Shown here: in pieces, positions 43,281-51,693 of the stretch
Position numbering within the stretch: the first letter of the stretch is position 1
Layout of the letters: each line of letters opens with the position of its first letter
NCBI RefSeq assembly: GCF_001905125.1
Contig: NZ_LWLE01000023.1
Span: 549,124-613,123 of the forward strand
Length of the DNA: 64,000 nt
Source: Streptomyces sp. TSRI0281
GTDB lineage: Bacteria; Actinomycetota; Actinomycetes; Streptomycetales; Streptomycetaceae
Reading direction: 5' to 3'
Notes under the pieces: model-generated
The model's input: only the letters and a program-made list of their open reading frames with translations
Told to the model about the DNA's origin: nothing
Databases searched by the model: none
Translations under genes and position numbers: made by a program

Positions 43281-43787
43281 TCAGGCGATGAGGTGAGGAA
43301 TCTCCTGGATGCCGAACCACAGCAGCTCGTGGTCCTCCGCACCGTCCACGGTGAACTGCGCGTCGTCGTCACCGAGGTCCGCCGCCCCCAGCGCCGCCGC
43401 GGCGGCGCTCACGTCCTTCTCAGCGTCGTCGGCGTCCACATGGACGGCCGCCGCCTTCGCCAGGGCCATGGCGGAGGCGATCCGCACCTCGCCGAGGGCC
43501 GCCCCGTCCAGGCGGTGATCGGGGTCGGCGACCGCGTCCGCGTCCGGTACGTCGACGGCGACGACGACCCGTCGGCGGGGCTCGTCGGGATTGCCGGCGA
43601 TCATCCGGAGCGAGGCGGAGGCGGCCCGGTTGAGCGCGGCGTACTCCAGCTCCTCGATGTCGTCGGAGACGTACCACTCACGCAGCTGAGGCGTCACCGC
43701 GTAGGCCGTCAGCGGCCCGGGGCCGACCTCGCCCGCCCTGTGCGCCGCTGCGAGACCGGAGAGGGTCAGAGGGACGTACACGCGCAT
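43281..43787 (-). CDS. conserved actinobacterial protein, DUF6912-type
   Basis: 168 residues, acidic and cytoplasmic by composition, with no membrane segment. The N-terminus MRVYVPLTLSGLAAAHRAGEVG and the segment EYAALNRAASASLRMIA are features I associate with DUF6912 proteins of Streptomyces; no function is known. The middle section has RRVVVAVDVPDADAVADP and the end is Asp/Ala-rich. It lies 29 bp upstream of the HAD hydrolase gene on the same strand. The 275 bp to the divergent gene at 44063 contain only a short hairpin (43901-43917) and no gene. Confidence 0.8.
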   Translation of the reverse strand: MRVYVPLTLSGLAAAHRAGEVGPGPLTAYAVTPQLREWYVSDDIEELEYAALNRAASASLRMIAGNPDEPRRRVVVAVDVPDADAVADPDHRLDGAALGEVRIASAMALAKAAAVHVDADDAEKDVSAAAAALGAADLGDDDAQFTVDGAEDHELLWFGIQEIPHLIA

Positions 43788-44062
43788 GGCAGGCCGCTTT
43801 CGTAGTCGGAAACGCCTTCAGGATACGTGGACGTCCCCTTTCGGGTCCCCGTGATCGGCCTCGACCGTCCACCGGCAGCTGCCCGTCACCCCCGTCGCAT
43901 GCCTTGCGGCACAAGGCGCGTGCCACTGATAGGTGAACCCGCCACCGCGCGTACCCCTCCCCCGGGCCCCTTGCGGCGCTGACGACCGTCCCCGTAGAAG
44001 ATCCCCAGCAGAAGTTACCGCCCGGTATTCGACCGGGCCCGGGTTCAACGGGGGCGATGAGT

Positions 44063-44491
44063 ATGAGCACGGACATCAGGCGACCCACCGGTCGGCGCGA
44101 CCAGCGCAGGCCCGGCACCGTACCTCCGCAGCGCACGCCGCTACGGCCCCGGCAGCCGCCCCGCCCGCACCACTGGTTCGCCGAACGCCTGCTCGCGGTC
44201 CTCAGCGGCCAGCGGCCGGTGCACTGGATGCTCGGCCACACCATCGGCGACGCCTACGACCAGCTGGCCGAGCTGGCGCCGGGCGCCCCGCTGAGGGCCG
44301 CCAGGGGCAGCCGTCCCGTGGTACGCCGCTGTCGCGGTGCCCAGCCCGCCACGGGTGTCGTCGAGGCGTTCGCGAGCATCACGGCGGGCGACCGGGTCCA
44401 GGCCATGGCCTTCCGCCTGGAACAGGGCACCGACCTCCGCTGGCGCTGCGCCGCGGTGGAACTCGGCGCGGCGAGCCAGGCCGTCCGTTGA
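44063..44491 (+). CDS. Rv3235-like conserved protein
   Basis: 142 residues from ATG 44063, preferred over an ATG 6 nt earlier because it places the GGGGG site 8 nt away. The first 45 residues are very basic (Arg/Pro-rich). The rest is a small alpha/beta domain with HWFAERLLAVLSGQRPVHWMLGHT and the GDRVQAMAFRLE region. This matches the actinobacterial Rv3235 family, which lies near secA in mycobacteria as here. The weak resemblance of that domain to SecA-interacting or ribosome-associated folds is not enough to assign a role. It is convergent with secA, with two hairpins between. Confidence 0.78.
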   Translation: MSTDIRRPTGRRDQRRPGTVPPQRTPLRPRQPPRPHHWFAERLLAVLSGQRPVHWMLGHTIGDAYDQLAELAPGAPLRAARGSRPVVRRCRGAQPATGVVEAFASITAGDRVQAMAFRLEQGTDLRWRCAAVELGAASQAVR

Positions 44492-44522
44492 GCGCGCCCC
44501 ACGGCCTCGTCCGGACGCATCC

Positions 44523-44552
44523 GGGGCCGGACACCACAAGGTGCCCGGCCCC
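44523..44552 (+). terminator. terminator of the Rv3235-like gene
   Basis: GGGGCCGG-A-CACC-ACAA-GGTG-C-CCGGCCCC, a 12-bp stem with one mismatch and a 4-nt loop, lies about 30 bp past the stop. Confidence 0.75.
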
Positions 44553-44572
44553 GGCCGTCCTGCGCCCGGCCC

Positions 44573-44592
44573 CGGTACGGATCCCCGTACCG
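44573..44592 (-). terminator. secA terminator
   Basis: CGGTACGG-ATCC-CCGTACCG, a perfect 8-bp stem and tetraloop, lies 18 bp past the secA stop. Confidence 0.7.
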
Positions 44593-44610
44593 CCGGCTCA
44601 GCGCCCCGCG

Positions 44611-47442
44611 CTACTTCTTGCGACGACGCCCTCCGGTGCCGCCGCCCTTCTGCGCCTTGCGTCGCTCCGCACGCGTCATCCCGTCCGCCTCGGACCGCGC
44701 GCCGTCACCGTCACCGTTGGAGAAGTCGCCCTCGACGACCCCACCCTCCCCGTCCACCGTGGGAGCGGAGAAGTGCAGCCGGTCCGGCCGCTGCGGGGCG
44801 TCCAGGCCCTTGGCCCGGATCTCCGGACGGGAGACCGCCGCGACGGGCGCGTCCGCCTTGGACAGCGAGGTCGGCTCGGCCGCGTCCTGCACCGGAACCT
44901 CTTCGACCTGCTGCTCGACCTGGACCTCCAGGTTGAACAGGTAGCCGACGGACTCCTCCTTGATGCCCTCCATCATGGCGTTGAACATGTCGAAGCCCTC
45001 GCGCTGGTACTCGACCAGCGGGTCCTTCTGCGCCATGGCCCGCAGGCCGATGCCCTCCTGGAGATAGTCCATCTCGTAGAGGTGCTCACGCCACTTGCGG
45101 TCCAGGACGGACAGCACCACGCGCCGCTCCAGCTCACGCATGATGTCGGAGCCGAGCGTCTTCTCGCGCTCCGCGTACTGGTCGTGAATGTCGTCCTTGA
45201 CGGACTCGGCGATGAACTCCGCGGTGACGCCGGCCAGGTCCCCGGCGGCCTCCTCCAGCTCCACGACCGTGACCTTCACCGGGTAGAGCTGCTTGAAGGC
45301 GCCCCACAGCCGGTCGAGGTCCCACTCCTCGGCGAAGCCCTCGGCGGTCTCCTGCCGGATGTAGTCGTCGATCGTGTCGTCCATGAAGTGCCGGATCTGG
45401 TCCTGGAGGTCCTCGCCCTCCAGGACACGACGGCGCTCACCGTAGATGACCTCGCGCTGCCGGTTGAGCACCTCGTCGTACTTCAGGACGTTCTTGCGCG
45501 TCTCGAAGTTCTGCTGCTCGACCTGCGACTGGGCCGACGCGATGGCCCGGGTGACCATCTTGTTCTCGATCGGCACATCGTCGGGCACATTGGCCATCGA
45601 CATGACGCGCTCGACCATCTGGGCCTTGAACAGGCGCATCAGGTCATCGCCCAGCGACAGGTAGAAACGGGACTCGCCCGGGTCGCCCTGACGGCCGGAA
45701 CGACCGCGCAGCTGGTTGTCGATACGGCGCGACTCGTGCCGCTCGGTGCCCAGCACGTACAGCCCGCCGAGGTCCTTGACCTCTTCGAACTCGGCCTTCA
45801 CGGCCTGCTCGGCCTTCTCCATCGCGGCGGGCAGCGCGGCCGCCCACTCCTCGACGTGGTCGACCGGGTCGAGACCGCGCTGACGCAGCTCCGCCTCGGC
45901 GAGGTCGTCCGGGTTGCCGCCGAGCTTGATGTCGGTGCCTCGGCCGGCCATGTTCGTGGCGACGGTGACCGCGCCCTTGCGGCCGGCCTGGGCGACGATC
46001 GTCGCCTCCCGGTCGTGCTGCTTGGCGTTGAGGACCTCGTGCTGGACGCCCCGCTTGGAGAGCTGCTGCGAGAGGTACTCGGACTTCTCGACCGAGGTGG
46101 TGCCGACCAGGATCGGCTGGCCCTTCTCGTGCTTCTCGGCGATGTCGTCGACGACCGCGGCGAACTTCGCGACCTCGGTGCGGTAGATCAGGTCCGACTG
46201 GTCGGCGCGGACCATCGGCCGGTTCGTCGGGATCGGCACGACGCCCAGCTTGTAGATCTGGTGGAACTCGGCGGCCTCGGTCATCGCCGTACCGGTCATG
46301 CCGGAGAGCTTGCCGTAGAGGCGGAAGAAGTTCTGCAGGGTGATCGTGGCGAGGGTCTGGTTCTCGTCCTTGATGTCCACCCCTTCCTTCGCCTCGATCG
46401 CCTGGTGCATGCCCTCGTTGTAGCGGCGGCCGGCGAGGATACGGCCGGTGTGCTCGTCGACGATCATGACTTCGCCGTCGATGACGACGTAGTCCTTGTC
46501 CTTCTTGAAGAGTTCCTTGGCCTTGATGGCGTTGTTGAGGTACCCCACGAGCGGCGTGTTCACCGACTCGTAGAGGTTCTCGATGCCGAGCCAGTCCTCG
46601 ACCTTCGCCACACCGGGCTCATGGATGGCGACGGTGCGCTTCTTCTCGTCGACCTCGTAGTCGCCGGTCTCCTCAAGCCCCTTCAGCGGGTTGCCCGCCT
46701 CACCGCGGGTGAGACGCGTGACCAGCTTGGCGAAGTCGCCGTACCACTTGGTGGCCTGGTCGGCGGGGCCGGAGATGATCAGCGGCGTACGGGCCTCGTC
46801 GACGAGGATCGAGTCGACCTCGTCGACGATCGCGAAGTTGTGGCCGCGCTGGACGAGCTCGTCCTGGGACCACGCCATGTTGTCGCGGAGGTAGTCGAAG
46901 CCGAACTCGTTGTTCGTGCCGTACGTGATGTCGCAGGCGTACTGCTCACGGCGCTGCGCCGGGGTCATGTTGGCGATGATGCAGCCGACCTCCAGGCCGA
47001 GGAACTTGTGCACCCGGCCCATCATCTCGGAGTCGCGCTCGGCCAAGTAGTCGTTGACCGTGATCAGGTGCACGCCCTTGCCGGAGAGCGCGTTGAGATA
47101 CGCGGGCAGGGTGCCGACGAGGGTCTTGCCCTCACCGGTCTTCATCTCGGCCACGTAGCCGAGGTGCAGGGCTGCGCCGCCCATCATCTGGACGTCGTAA
47201 TGGCGCTGTCCGAGGGCACGCTTGGCGGCCTCACGGACCGTCGCGAAGGCTTCGGGAAGCAGGTCGTCCAGGCTCTCGCCGTCCGCGTACCGTTCCTTGT
47301 ACTCGTCGGTGAGCGCCCGCAGCTCGGCGTCGGAGAGGTTGACGAAGTCCTCTTCGATGGAGCTGACCTGGTCCGCGATGCGGTGCAGTTTGCGCAGGAT
47401 CTTGCCTTCGCCTGCACGCATGAGCTTGTTGAAGACGGACAC
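44611..47442 (-). CDS. secA: preprotein translocase ATPase SecA
   Basis: 943 residues from GTG 47442, with AAGGAG about 10 nt upstream; the product starts VSVFNKLMRAGEGKILRKL as SecA should. The motor has Walker A TGEGKT (102-107), FAIVDEVDSILVDEART as the DEAD-type Walker B, the preprotein cross-linking region, and the second helicase domain with NMAGRGTDIKLGG. It powers Sec-dependent export through SecYEG and also underlies secretion of the lipoproteins and surface proteins in this window. The C-terminus ends in a Lys/Arg-rich tail without the cysteine zinc motif that binds SecB, as usual in actinobacterial SecA1. It is divergent from the GNAT gene. Confidence 0.98.
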   Translation of the reverse strand: MSVFNKLMRAGEGKILRKLHRIADQVSSIEEDFVNLSDAELRALTDEYKERYADGESLDDLLPEAFATVREAAKRALGQRHYDVQMMGGAALHLGYVAEMKTGEGKTLVGTLPAYLNALSGKGVHLITVNDYLAERDSEMMGRVHKFLGLEVGCIIANMTPAQRREQYACDITYGTNNEFGFDYLRDNMAWSQDELVQRGHNFAIVDEVDSILVDEARTPLIISGPADQATKWYGDFAKLVTRLTRGEAGNPLKGLEETGDYEVDEKKRTVAIHEPGVAKVEDWLGIENLYESVNTPLVGYLNNAIKAKELFKKDKDYVVIDGEVMIVDEHTGRILAGRRYNEGMHQAIEAKEGVDIKDENQTLATITLQNFFRLYGKLSGMTGTAMTEAAEFHQIYKLGVVPIPTNRPMVRADQSDLIYRTEVAKFAAVVDDIAEKHEKGQPILVGTTSVEKSEYLSQQLSKRGVQHEVLNAKQHDREATIVAQAGRKGAVTVATNMAGRGTDIKLGGNPDDLAEAELRQRGLDPVDHVEEWAAALPAAMEKAEQAVKAEFEEVKDLGGLYVLGTERHESRRIDNQLRGRSGRQGDPGESRFYLSLGDDLMRLFKAQMVERVMSMANVPDDVPIENKMVTRAIASAQSQVEQQNFETRKNVLKYDEVLNRQREVIYGERRRVLEGEDLQDQIRHFMDDTIDDYIRQETAEGFAEEWDLDRLWGAFKQLYPVKVTVVELEEAAGDLAGVTAEFIAESVKDDIHDQYAEREKTLGSDIMRELERRVVLSVLDRKWREHLYEMDYLQEGIGLRAMAQKDPLVEYQREGFDMFNAMMEGIKEESVGYLFNLEVQVEQQVEEVPVQDAAEPTSLSKADAPVAAVSRPEIRAKGLDAPQRPDRLHFSAPTVDGEGGVVEGDFSNGDGDGARSEADGMTRAERRKAQKGGGTGGRRRKK

Positions 47443-47682
47443 TGAGGCTGGTCTCCTTGCCGGTCGGGCCTGGCACTGGGTCGTGTAATGGACTCTGGCG
47501 CGGGCACGGCAGGTGGGCCCCACCGCAACGGCCATCGTAAGCGAGGACCCCACCGCGTCGGGAGGGCTGCCGCCGCGTTGACCTCGCAGCGCCCTTCCAG
47601 GACAACGGCCGGAAGGCACGGAAGGTGCCGGGAAGCCCCAAAAGTGCTCGCATCACACGTGCCGACTGACCAGAATCCTTCC

Positions 47683-48258
47683 ATGGAGCCGATCACTCTC
47701 ACCACGGAACGTCTGCTGCTGCGCCCCTTCGGCCGCGCGGACACGGACGGGGTGTACACCGCGTGCCAGGACCCGGACATCCAGCGCTGGACGGTCATCC
47801 CCTCCCCGTACCGGCACACGGACGCGGAACTGTTCACCGGAACGCTCTCGCCGGCCGGCTGGCGGGACGACTCGATGTACAACTTCGCGCTGGTCCGCAA
47901 GGACAGCGGGCTGCTCATCGGCGCGCTCGGCATCGACCGCCGCAGCCTGCCGGGCACGTACGAGGTGGGCTTCTGGATGGCCAGGGAGCACCGCGGTCTC
48001 GGTTACGTGACCGAGGCGGTGCTCGGCTCGGCCCGCTGGGCGTTCACCTCGCTCGCGGCGGAGCGGCTGGAGTGGCGGGCCGAGGTCGGCAACGTCGCCT
48101 CGCGCGCGACCGCGCTGCGGGCCGGGTTCCGGCTGGAGGGCGCGCAGCGCTCGGCGCTCCTGAACAAGGGGGTACGGCGCGACGCCTGGATCGCCGCGCT
48201 GCTGCCGTGCGACCTGGGGCTTCCCGGCGCCCACCCCTATCTGCCCACGAACCGCTGA
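47683..48258 (+). CDS. GNAT N-acetyltransferase, RimJ/RimL-like
   Basis: 191 residues from ATG 47683. It shows the GNAT fold of the RimJ/RimL group: ITLTTERLLLRPFGRADTDGVY at the N-terminus, the acetyl-CoA loop MAREHRGLGYVTEAV (the Q/RxxGxG/A position), and EVGNVASRATALRAGFRLEG. It transfers an acetyl group from acetyl-CoA to an amine, for example a protein N-terminus or a small molecule; the substrate cannot be read from sequence. No clear Shine-Dalgarno is visible, so the mRNA may be leaderless or the start may be further upstream. It is divergent from secA and ends at a hairpin. Confidence 0.9.
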   Translation: MEPITLTTERLLLRPFGRADTDGVYTACQDPDIQRWTVIPSPYRHTDAELFTGTLSPAGWRDDSMYNFALVRKDSGLLIGALGIDRRSLPGTYEVGFWMAREHRGLGYVTEAVLGSARWAFTSLAAERLEWRAEVGNVASRATALRAGFRLEGAQRSALLNKGVRRDAWIAALLPCDLGLPGAHPYLPTNR

Positions 48259-48305
48259 CCGACGGAAGGCCCGGAACCGCCGGGAAACACGGGCCACCCG
48301 CCCGT

Positions 48306-48324
48306 CCGCCCGGAACCCGGGCGG
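48306..48324 (+). terminator. hairpin after the GNAT gene
   Basis: CCGCCCGG-AAC-CCGGGCGG, a perfect 8-bp stem with a 3-nt loop, is followed by a C-rich run, about 48 bp past the stop. Confidence 0.65.
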
Positions 48325-48341
48325 TCCCCCCACGGAACATC

Positions 48342-48480
48342 CACCGGACCCGCACTCCCGCGTTCCCATCGGACCCGCAGACTCCGTCCCCACCGGACCG
48401 CACTCCCCGTCCCAGCCGGAACCGCAGACTCCGTTCTCGCCGGAACTCAGACTCCGCTCCTGCCGGAACCCCGGATCCCG
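48342..48480. repeat. imperfect ~24-bp tandem repeats
   Basis: About six degenerate units carry the words CCGGAACCGCAGACTCCG or close variants between the GNAT hairpin and the YcaQ-like gene. The units have drifted and do not encode a continuous protein. Confidence 0.6.
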
Positions 48481-48516
48481 CCGTGGGTGTCAGTGCCGCC
48501 CTCTAGGGTTCGACGC

Positions 48517-49707
48517 ATGACGCCCGTGCCGCCGCCCCCCGCAGTCGAACTCTCCGCCGACCAGGCCCGCCGGATCGCGCTGCGCGCCCAGGGGTTCCTC
48601 GGGGCCCCGGACCGCCGGGCCGGGGTGCCGGGCGTGCTGCGCCACCTCGGGGCCGTCCAGCTGGACACGATCTCGGTCCTGGCCCGCTCCCACGAGCTCA
48701 TCCCGTACGCCCGTCTCGGCGCCGTCGGCCGGCGCACGGTGGAGGAGGCGTACTGGTCGGGCGGCCGCGCCTTCGAGTACTGGTCGCACGCCGCCTGCAT
48801 CCTGCCGGTCGAGGAGTGGCCGCACTTCGCGTTCCGCCGCCGTGCCTACCGCTCCCGTCCGCACTGGCACCACGACCTGCCCGACGGGGTGTACGACACG
48901 GTGATCAAGCAGCTGCGCGCCGAAGGCCCGCTGACGGCGACCGAGCTGGGCGGCGCGAAGAACGGCGGCGAGTGGTGGGACTGGTCGGCGTCGAAGGTCG
49001 CGGTCGAGCGGGCGCTGATGTACGGCGAGGTGGTGTGCACCGAGCGGCGCGGCTGGAAGCGGGTCTACGACCTCGCCGAGCGGGCGATCCCGGACGCCCT
49101 GCTCCACGACGACCTGACCGATACGGAGTGCCGCCGCCGCCTGGTCGCTCTGGCGGGCCGGTCGCTGGGCGTCGGCACCCGGGCCGACATCGCGGACTAC
49201 CACCGGCTCAAGGGTGAGGAGTTCGACGCCGTGGTGGCGGACTCCGGGCTGGTGCCGGTGTCGGTGGAGGGCTGGGCGAAGCCCGCCTGGGCGGACCCGG
49301 AGGCGCTGGCATCGGAGCCGCGCGGACGGCACCGGACGACGCTGTTGTCGCCGTTCGACTCCCTGGTCTGGGAGCGGGCCCGTACGGAGCGGATCTTCGG
49401 TTTCACGCACCGGCTGGAGGCGTACGTCCCCAAGCCCAAGCGCGTCCACGGCTACTTCGCGATGCCGCTGCTGGCGGGCGGGAAGCTGCAGGGCCGGGTC
49501 GACCCGGCCCGCGACGGCGACACACTGATCGCCCGGCAGGTGTCCCTGATGAGCCGCAAGGCCGTGGTGCCGATGGCCGAAGCCCTGGTGGAGGCGTCGG
49601 CATGGGTCGGCTGCACGACCGTCCGGCTGGACCGCGTCGACGCCCCGGAGCTGCGTGAACCGCTGATGGCGGAAATCGGCCAGGCGTTCTCGCGGGCATT
49701 CCGCTGA
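48517..49707 (+). CDS. YcaQ/AlkX-type winged-helix DNA glycosylase
   Basis: 396 residues from ATG 48517. It belongs to the HTH_42 (YcaQ/AlkZ-like) superfamily of winged-helix glycosylases that remove alkylated or cross-linked bases from DNA. The catalytic Q-x-D motif is present as GAVQLDTI (Gln48, Asp50). Other family landmarks are YWSHAACILPVEEWPHFAFRR, ALMYGEVVCTERRGWKRVYDL for a winged helix, LLSPFDSLVWERARTERIFGF and EAYVPKPKRVHGYF. It should act on damaged chromosomal DNA in the cytoplasm. It is monocistronic and convergent with the response-regulator gene, only 30 bp away. The YcaQ-like subfamily is favoured over the antibiotic self-resistance AlkZ group because no biosynthetic cluster is nearby. 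Confidence 0.87.
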   Translation: MTPVPPPPAVELSADQARRIALRAQGFLGAPDRRAGVPGVLRHLGAVQLDTISVLARSHELIPYARLGAVGRRTVEEAYWSGGRAFEYWSHAACILPVEEWPHFAFRRRAYRSRPHWHHDLPDGVYDTVIKQLRAEGPLTATELGGAKNGGEWWDWSASKVAVERALMYGEVVCTERRGWKRVYDLAERAIPDALLHDDLTDTECRRRLVALAGRSLGVGTRADIADYHRLKGEEFDAVVADSGLVPVSVEGWAKPAWADPEALASEPRGRHRTTLLSPFDSLVWERARTERIFGFTHRLEAYVPKPKRVHGYFAMPLLAGGKLQGRVDPARDGDTLIARQVSLMSRKAVVPMAEALVEASAWVGCTTVRLDRVDAPELREPLMAEIGQAFSRAFR

Positions 49708-49737
49708 CGCCGACGGCCGGGAAGATCCCGGGACTTC

Positions 49738-50490
49738 CTACCTGATCTCCAGGATCTTCTCCCGCATGGCATAGACCACGGCTTCCATCCGGGAGTGCAG
49801 CTGCAACTTCTCCAGAATGTTGCGGACGTGGTTCTTCACCGTGTTCTCGGAAATGAACAGCTCCTTGGCGATATCCCGGTTGTTCATCCCCGTCGCCACG
49901 AGTTTCAGGACTTCGAGTTCACGCTCGGTGAGCCGGGGAGCCGGGACGAGCCTGCGTTCGTCGGTGCGCTGGATCATCGACTTGAACTCGGTGAGGAGCT
50001 TGGACGCCATGGACGGGCTGATCTGGGACTGCCCGTCGGCCACCGCGCGGATCGCCGTGGCCACCTCGTCGGTCGAGATCTCCTTGAGGAGATATCCGGT
50101 GGCGCCCGCCTTGATCGCGTCGTAGAGGTCGGCCTCCTCATCACTGATCGTCAGCATGATGATCTTCGCGCTGGGCGCCACCTCCTTGATGGAGGTGCAC
50201 GCCTCGATGCCGCCGCGTTTGGGCATCCGCACATCCATCAGCACGATGTCCGGCAGCAGGTCCGCCGCCTTGTCGACGGCCTCCGCCCCGTCACCGGCCT
50301 CGCCGACGACCTGGATGTCCTCCTCGTGCGCGAGGACGATCTCAAGGCCCCTGCGGAAGAGCGCGTGGTCATCGACCACGAGGACCCTGATGGGCTCCCT
50401 GCCGGACCCGCCGCCCGTGTCCGCACCGGTATGCGCACCGGTGTCGTCGGAATCACTCGCATCGCGTACGGGCCCGAAGGTGTTCGCCAT
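49738..50490 (-). CDS. NarL/LuxR-type response regulator, orphan
   Basis: 250 residues from ATG 50490, preceded by a very strong GGGGGAGGAACG site. Residues 1-33 are an acidic Asp/Gly/Thr-rich extension. The receiver domain follows (IRVLVVDDHALFRRGL; phosphoacceptor Asp86 in DIVLMDVRMP; Lys in GYLLKEIS), then a LuxR helix-turn-helix (LTERELEVLKLVATGMNNRDIAKELFISENTVKNHVRNIL, landmarks LTERE and NTVKNHVR). No histidine kinase lies beside it; the nearby MtrB is OmpR-family-linked and has its own partner. It sits directly downstream of hpf on the same strand with a hairpin between them, so read-through transcription is possible. The N-terminal extension and lack of a cognate kinase are unusual. 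Confidence 0.93.
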   Translation of the reverse strand: MANTFGPVRDASDSDDTGAHTGADTGGGSGREPIRVLVVDDHALFRRGLEIVLAHEEDIQVVGEAGDGAEAVDKAADLLPDIVLMDVRMPKRGGIEACTSIKEVAPSAKIIMLTISDEEADLYDAIKAGATGYLLKEISTDEVATAIRAVADGQSQISPSMASKLLTEFKSMIQRTDERRLVPAPRLTERELEVLKLVATGMNNRDIAKELFISENTVKNHVRNILEKLQLHSRMEAVVYAMREKILEIR

Positions 50491-50623
50491 CGTTCCTCCC
50501 CCTGAAAGCCACGGCCTGAAGTCACAAACGGTCCGCCAACGGCAGTTCACGGAACACCGATTGGCTTGGGACGCCATGCTTTCATGCCCGGACGTCGGCG
50601 CGGTGATCCTGTGGTCGCACACG

Positions 50624-50660
50624 GGTGCCCCTGGGGGCGCACAGACGCTCCAGGGGCACC
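50624..50660 (-). terminator. hpf terminator
   Basis: GGTGCCCCTGG-N15-CCAGGGGCACC is a perfect 11-bp stem lying 15 bp past the hpf stop on the minus strand. Confidence 0.8.
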
Positions 50661-50674
50661 GCGGAAGGGTGGCG

Positions 50675-51364
50675 TCAGCCGCCGAGCGCGCCGCCCGCGC
50701 CACCGGCCTCATCGGCGGCGAGCGGGTCGGTCCTCAGGTGAATGACACCGTAGTCGTAGGCGTGTCGCCGGTAGACGACGCTGGGTTCCTTGCTCTCCGA
50801 GTCGACGAACAGATAGAAGTCATGCCCGACCAGCTCCATCTCGTAGAGCGCCTGATCGAGCGTCATCGGTGCGGCGACGTGCGTCTTCTCGCGCATCACC
50901 AGCGGTCCCTCGCCCTGAACCTCTAGCGAACCGATCCTGGTGGTGGGTACGGGCGTCGCCGTCTCGTCGGCGACGAGTTCGCCGTCGCCGTTGAACGACG
51001 CGGCTCCCGGCACCACCTCGCCGACCTCGGCCGCAGACAGCCGGCCGCTGCCACGACGGCTGTTGCGCTTGTCGTGCTGCTTGCGCAGCCGCGCCTCCAG
51101 CTTGCCGGTGGCCAGGTCAAGCGCTGCGTAAGGGTCGCCCGCCGCTGCTTCCGCCCGGATGACCGGCCCCCGGGAGCGGAGCGTGATCTCCACCCGGTCG
51201 GAACGGTCGGCCTGACGGGGATTCGGCTCCTTGGACACCTCGACGTCGAGGCTGATCACCTTGCCGTCGAACTTCTGGATCTTGTCCAGCTTCAGCTTCT
51301 CGGCCACGTGCTTGCGGAACCGCTCGGGCACCTCGGTCTTGCGGCCCTTGACGACGATGTCCAC
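50675..51364 (-). CDS. hpf: ribosome hibernation promoting factor, long form
   Basis: 229 residues from GTG 51364 with GGAG 6 nt upstream. The N-terminal S30AE/YfiA-type domain (about 1-110: VDIVVKGRKTEVPERFRKHV, VISLDVEVSKEPNP, VEITLRSRGPVIRAEA) binds the 30S decoding centre. A linker of about 50 residues leads to a C-terminal dimerisation domain (about 165-225: MTLDQALYEMELVGHDFYLFVDSESKEPSVVYRR). This is the layout of long HPF, which joins two ribosomes into inactive 100S particles in dormancy or stress. The reading frame stays open a further 78 codons upstream, so a longer product cannot be ruled out. It is the likely reason the locus responds to growth arrest. Confidence 0.94.
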   Translation of the reverse strand: MDIVVKGRKTEVPERFRKHVAEKLKLDKIQKFDGKVISLDVEVSKEPNPRQADRSDRVEITLRSRGPVIRAEAAAGDPYAALDLATGKLEARLRKQHDKRNSRRGSGRLSAAEVGEVVPGAASFNGDGELVADETATPVPTTRIGSLEVQGEGPLVMREKTHVAAPMTLDQALYEMELVGHDFYLFVDSESKEPSVVYRRHAYDYGVIHLRTDPLAADEAGGAGGALGG

Positions 51365-51693
51365 GCAGAACTCCGTTCCCGGATCGCTCCGCCTCGACGG
51401 CGGAGCATCTCCCTTTTGCACCAGGCCCCGGTGTGCTCCGGAGCCTCGGACTCGGTGACTCGCGCCTCCTCCTCCCCCGCCGGTGAGGTCACCGCCCCAC
51501 CGACTCACGTGCTTCTGAACCATCGGTGAGTTGCCTGCCCGAAACCTGGTGGTGCATTCCTTGAGATCTGGCATTAACCATTCCTCACAACCGAACATAG
51601 CCTGCCCACCACGATGTCGGCACCCGCTACTCGTCCGTACCTCCGGTCAGGGGCATTTACCCACTCACTACCTGCAACGATGCAAGATTCCTT
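51365..51693. promoter_or_regulatory. hpf leader and promoter region
   Basis: About 330 bp between comF-like and hpf, both on the minus strand. A hairpin with 8-bp arms (GCTCCGCC-TCGAC-GGCGGAGC) at 51386-51406 lies 22-42 nt before the hpf start, in the expected mRNA leader. Upstream, near 51650-51680 on the minus strand, GTTG-N12-GGGTAA resembles a stress sigma-B-like promoter (GTTT-N14-16-GGGTAT), but the spacing is short. No other gene is convincing. Confidence 0.4.

Noticed and set aside
44611..47442. SecA C-terminal loss as a truncation
   Set aside because: The absence of the zinc/SecB-binding tail is normal in actinobacterial SecA1; the rest is full length.
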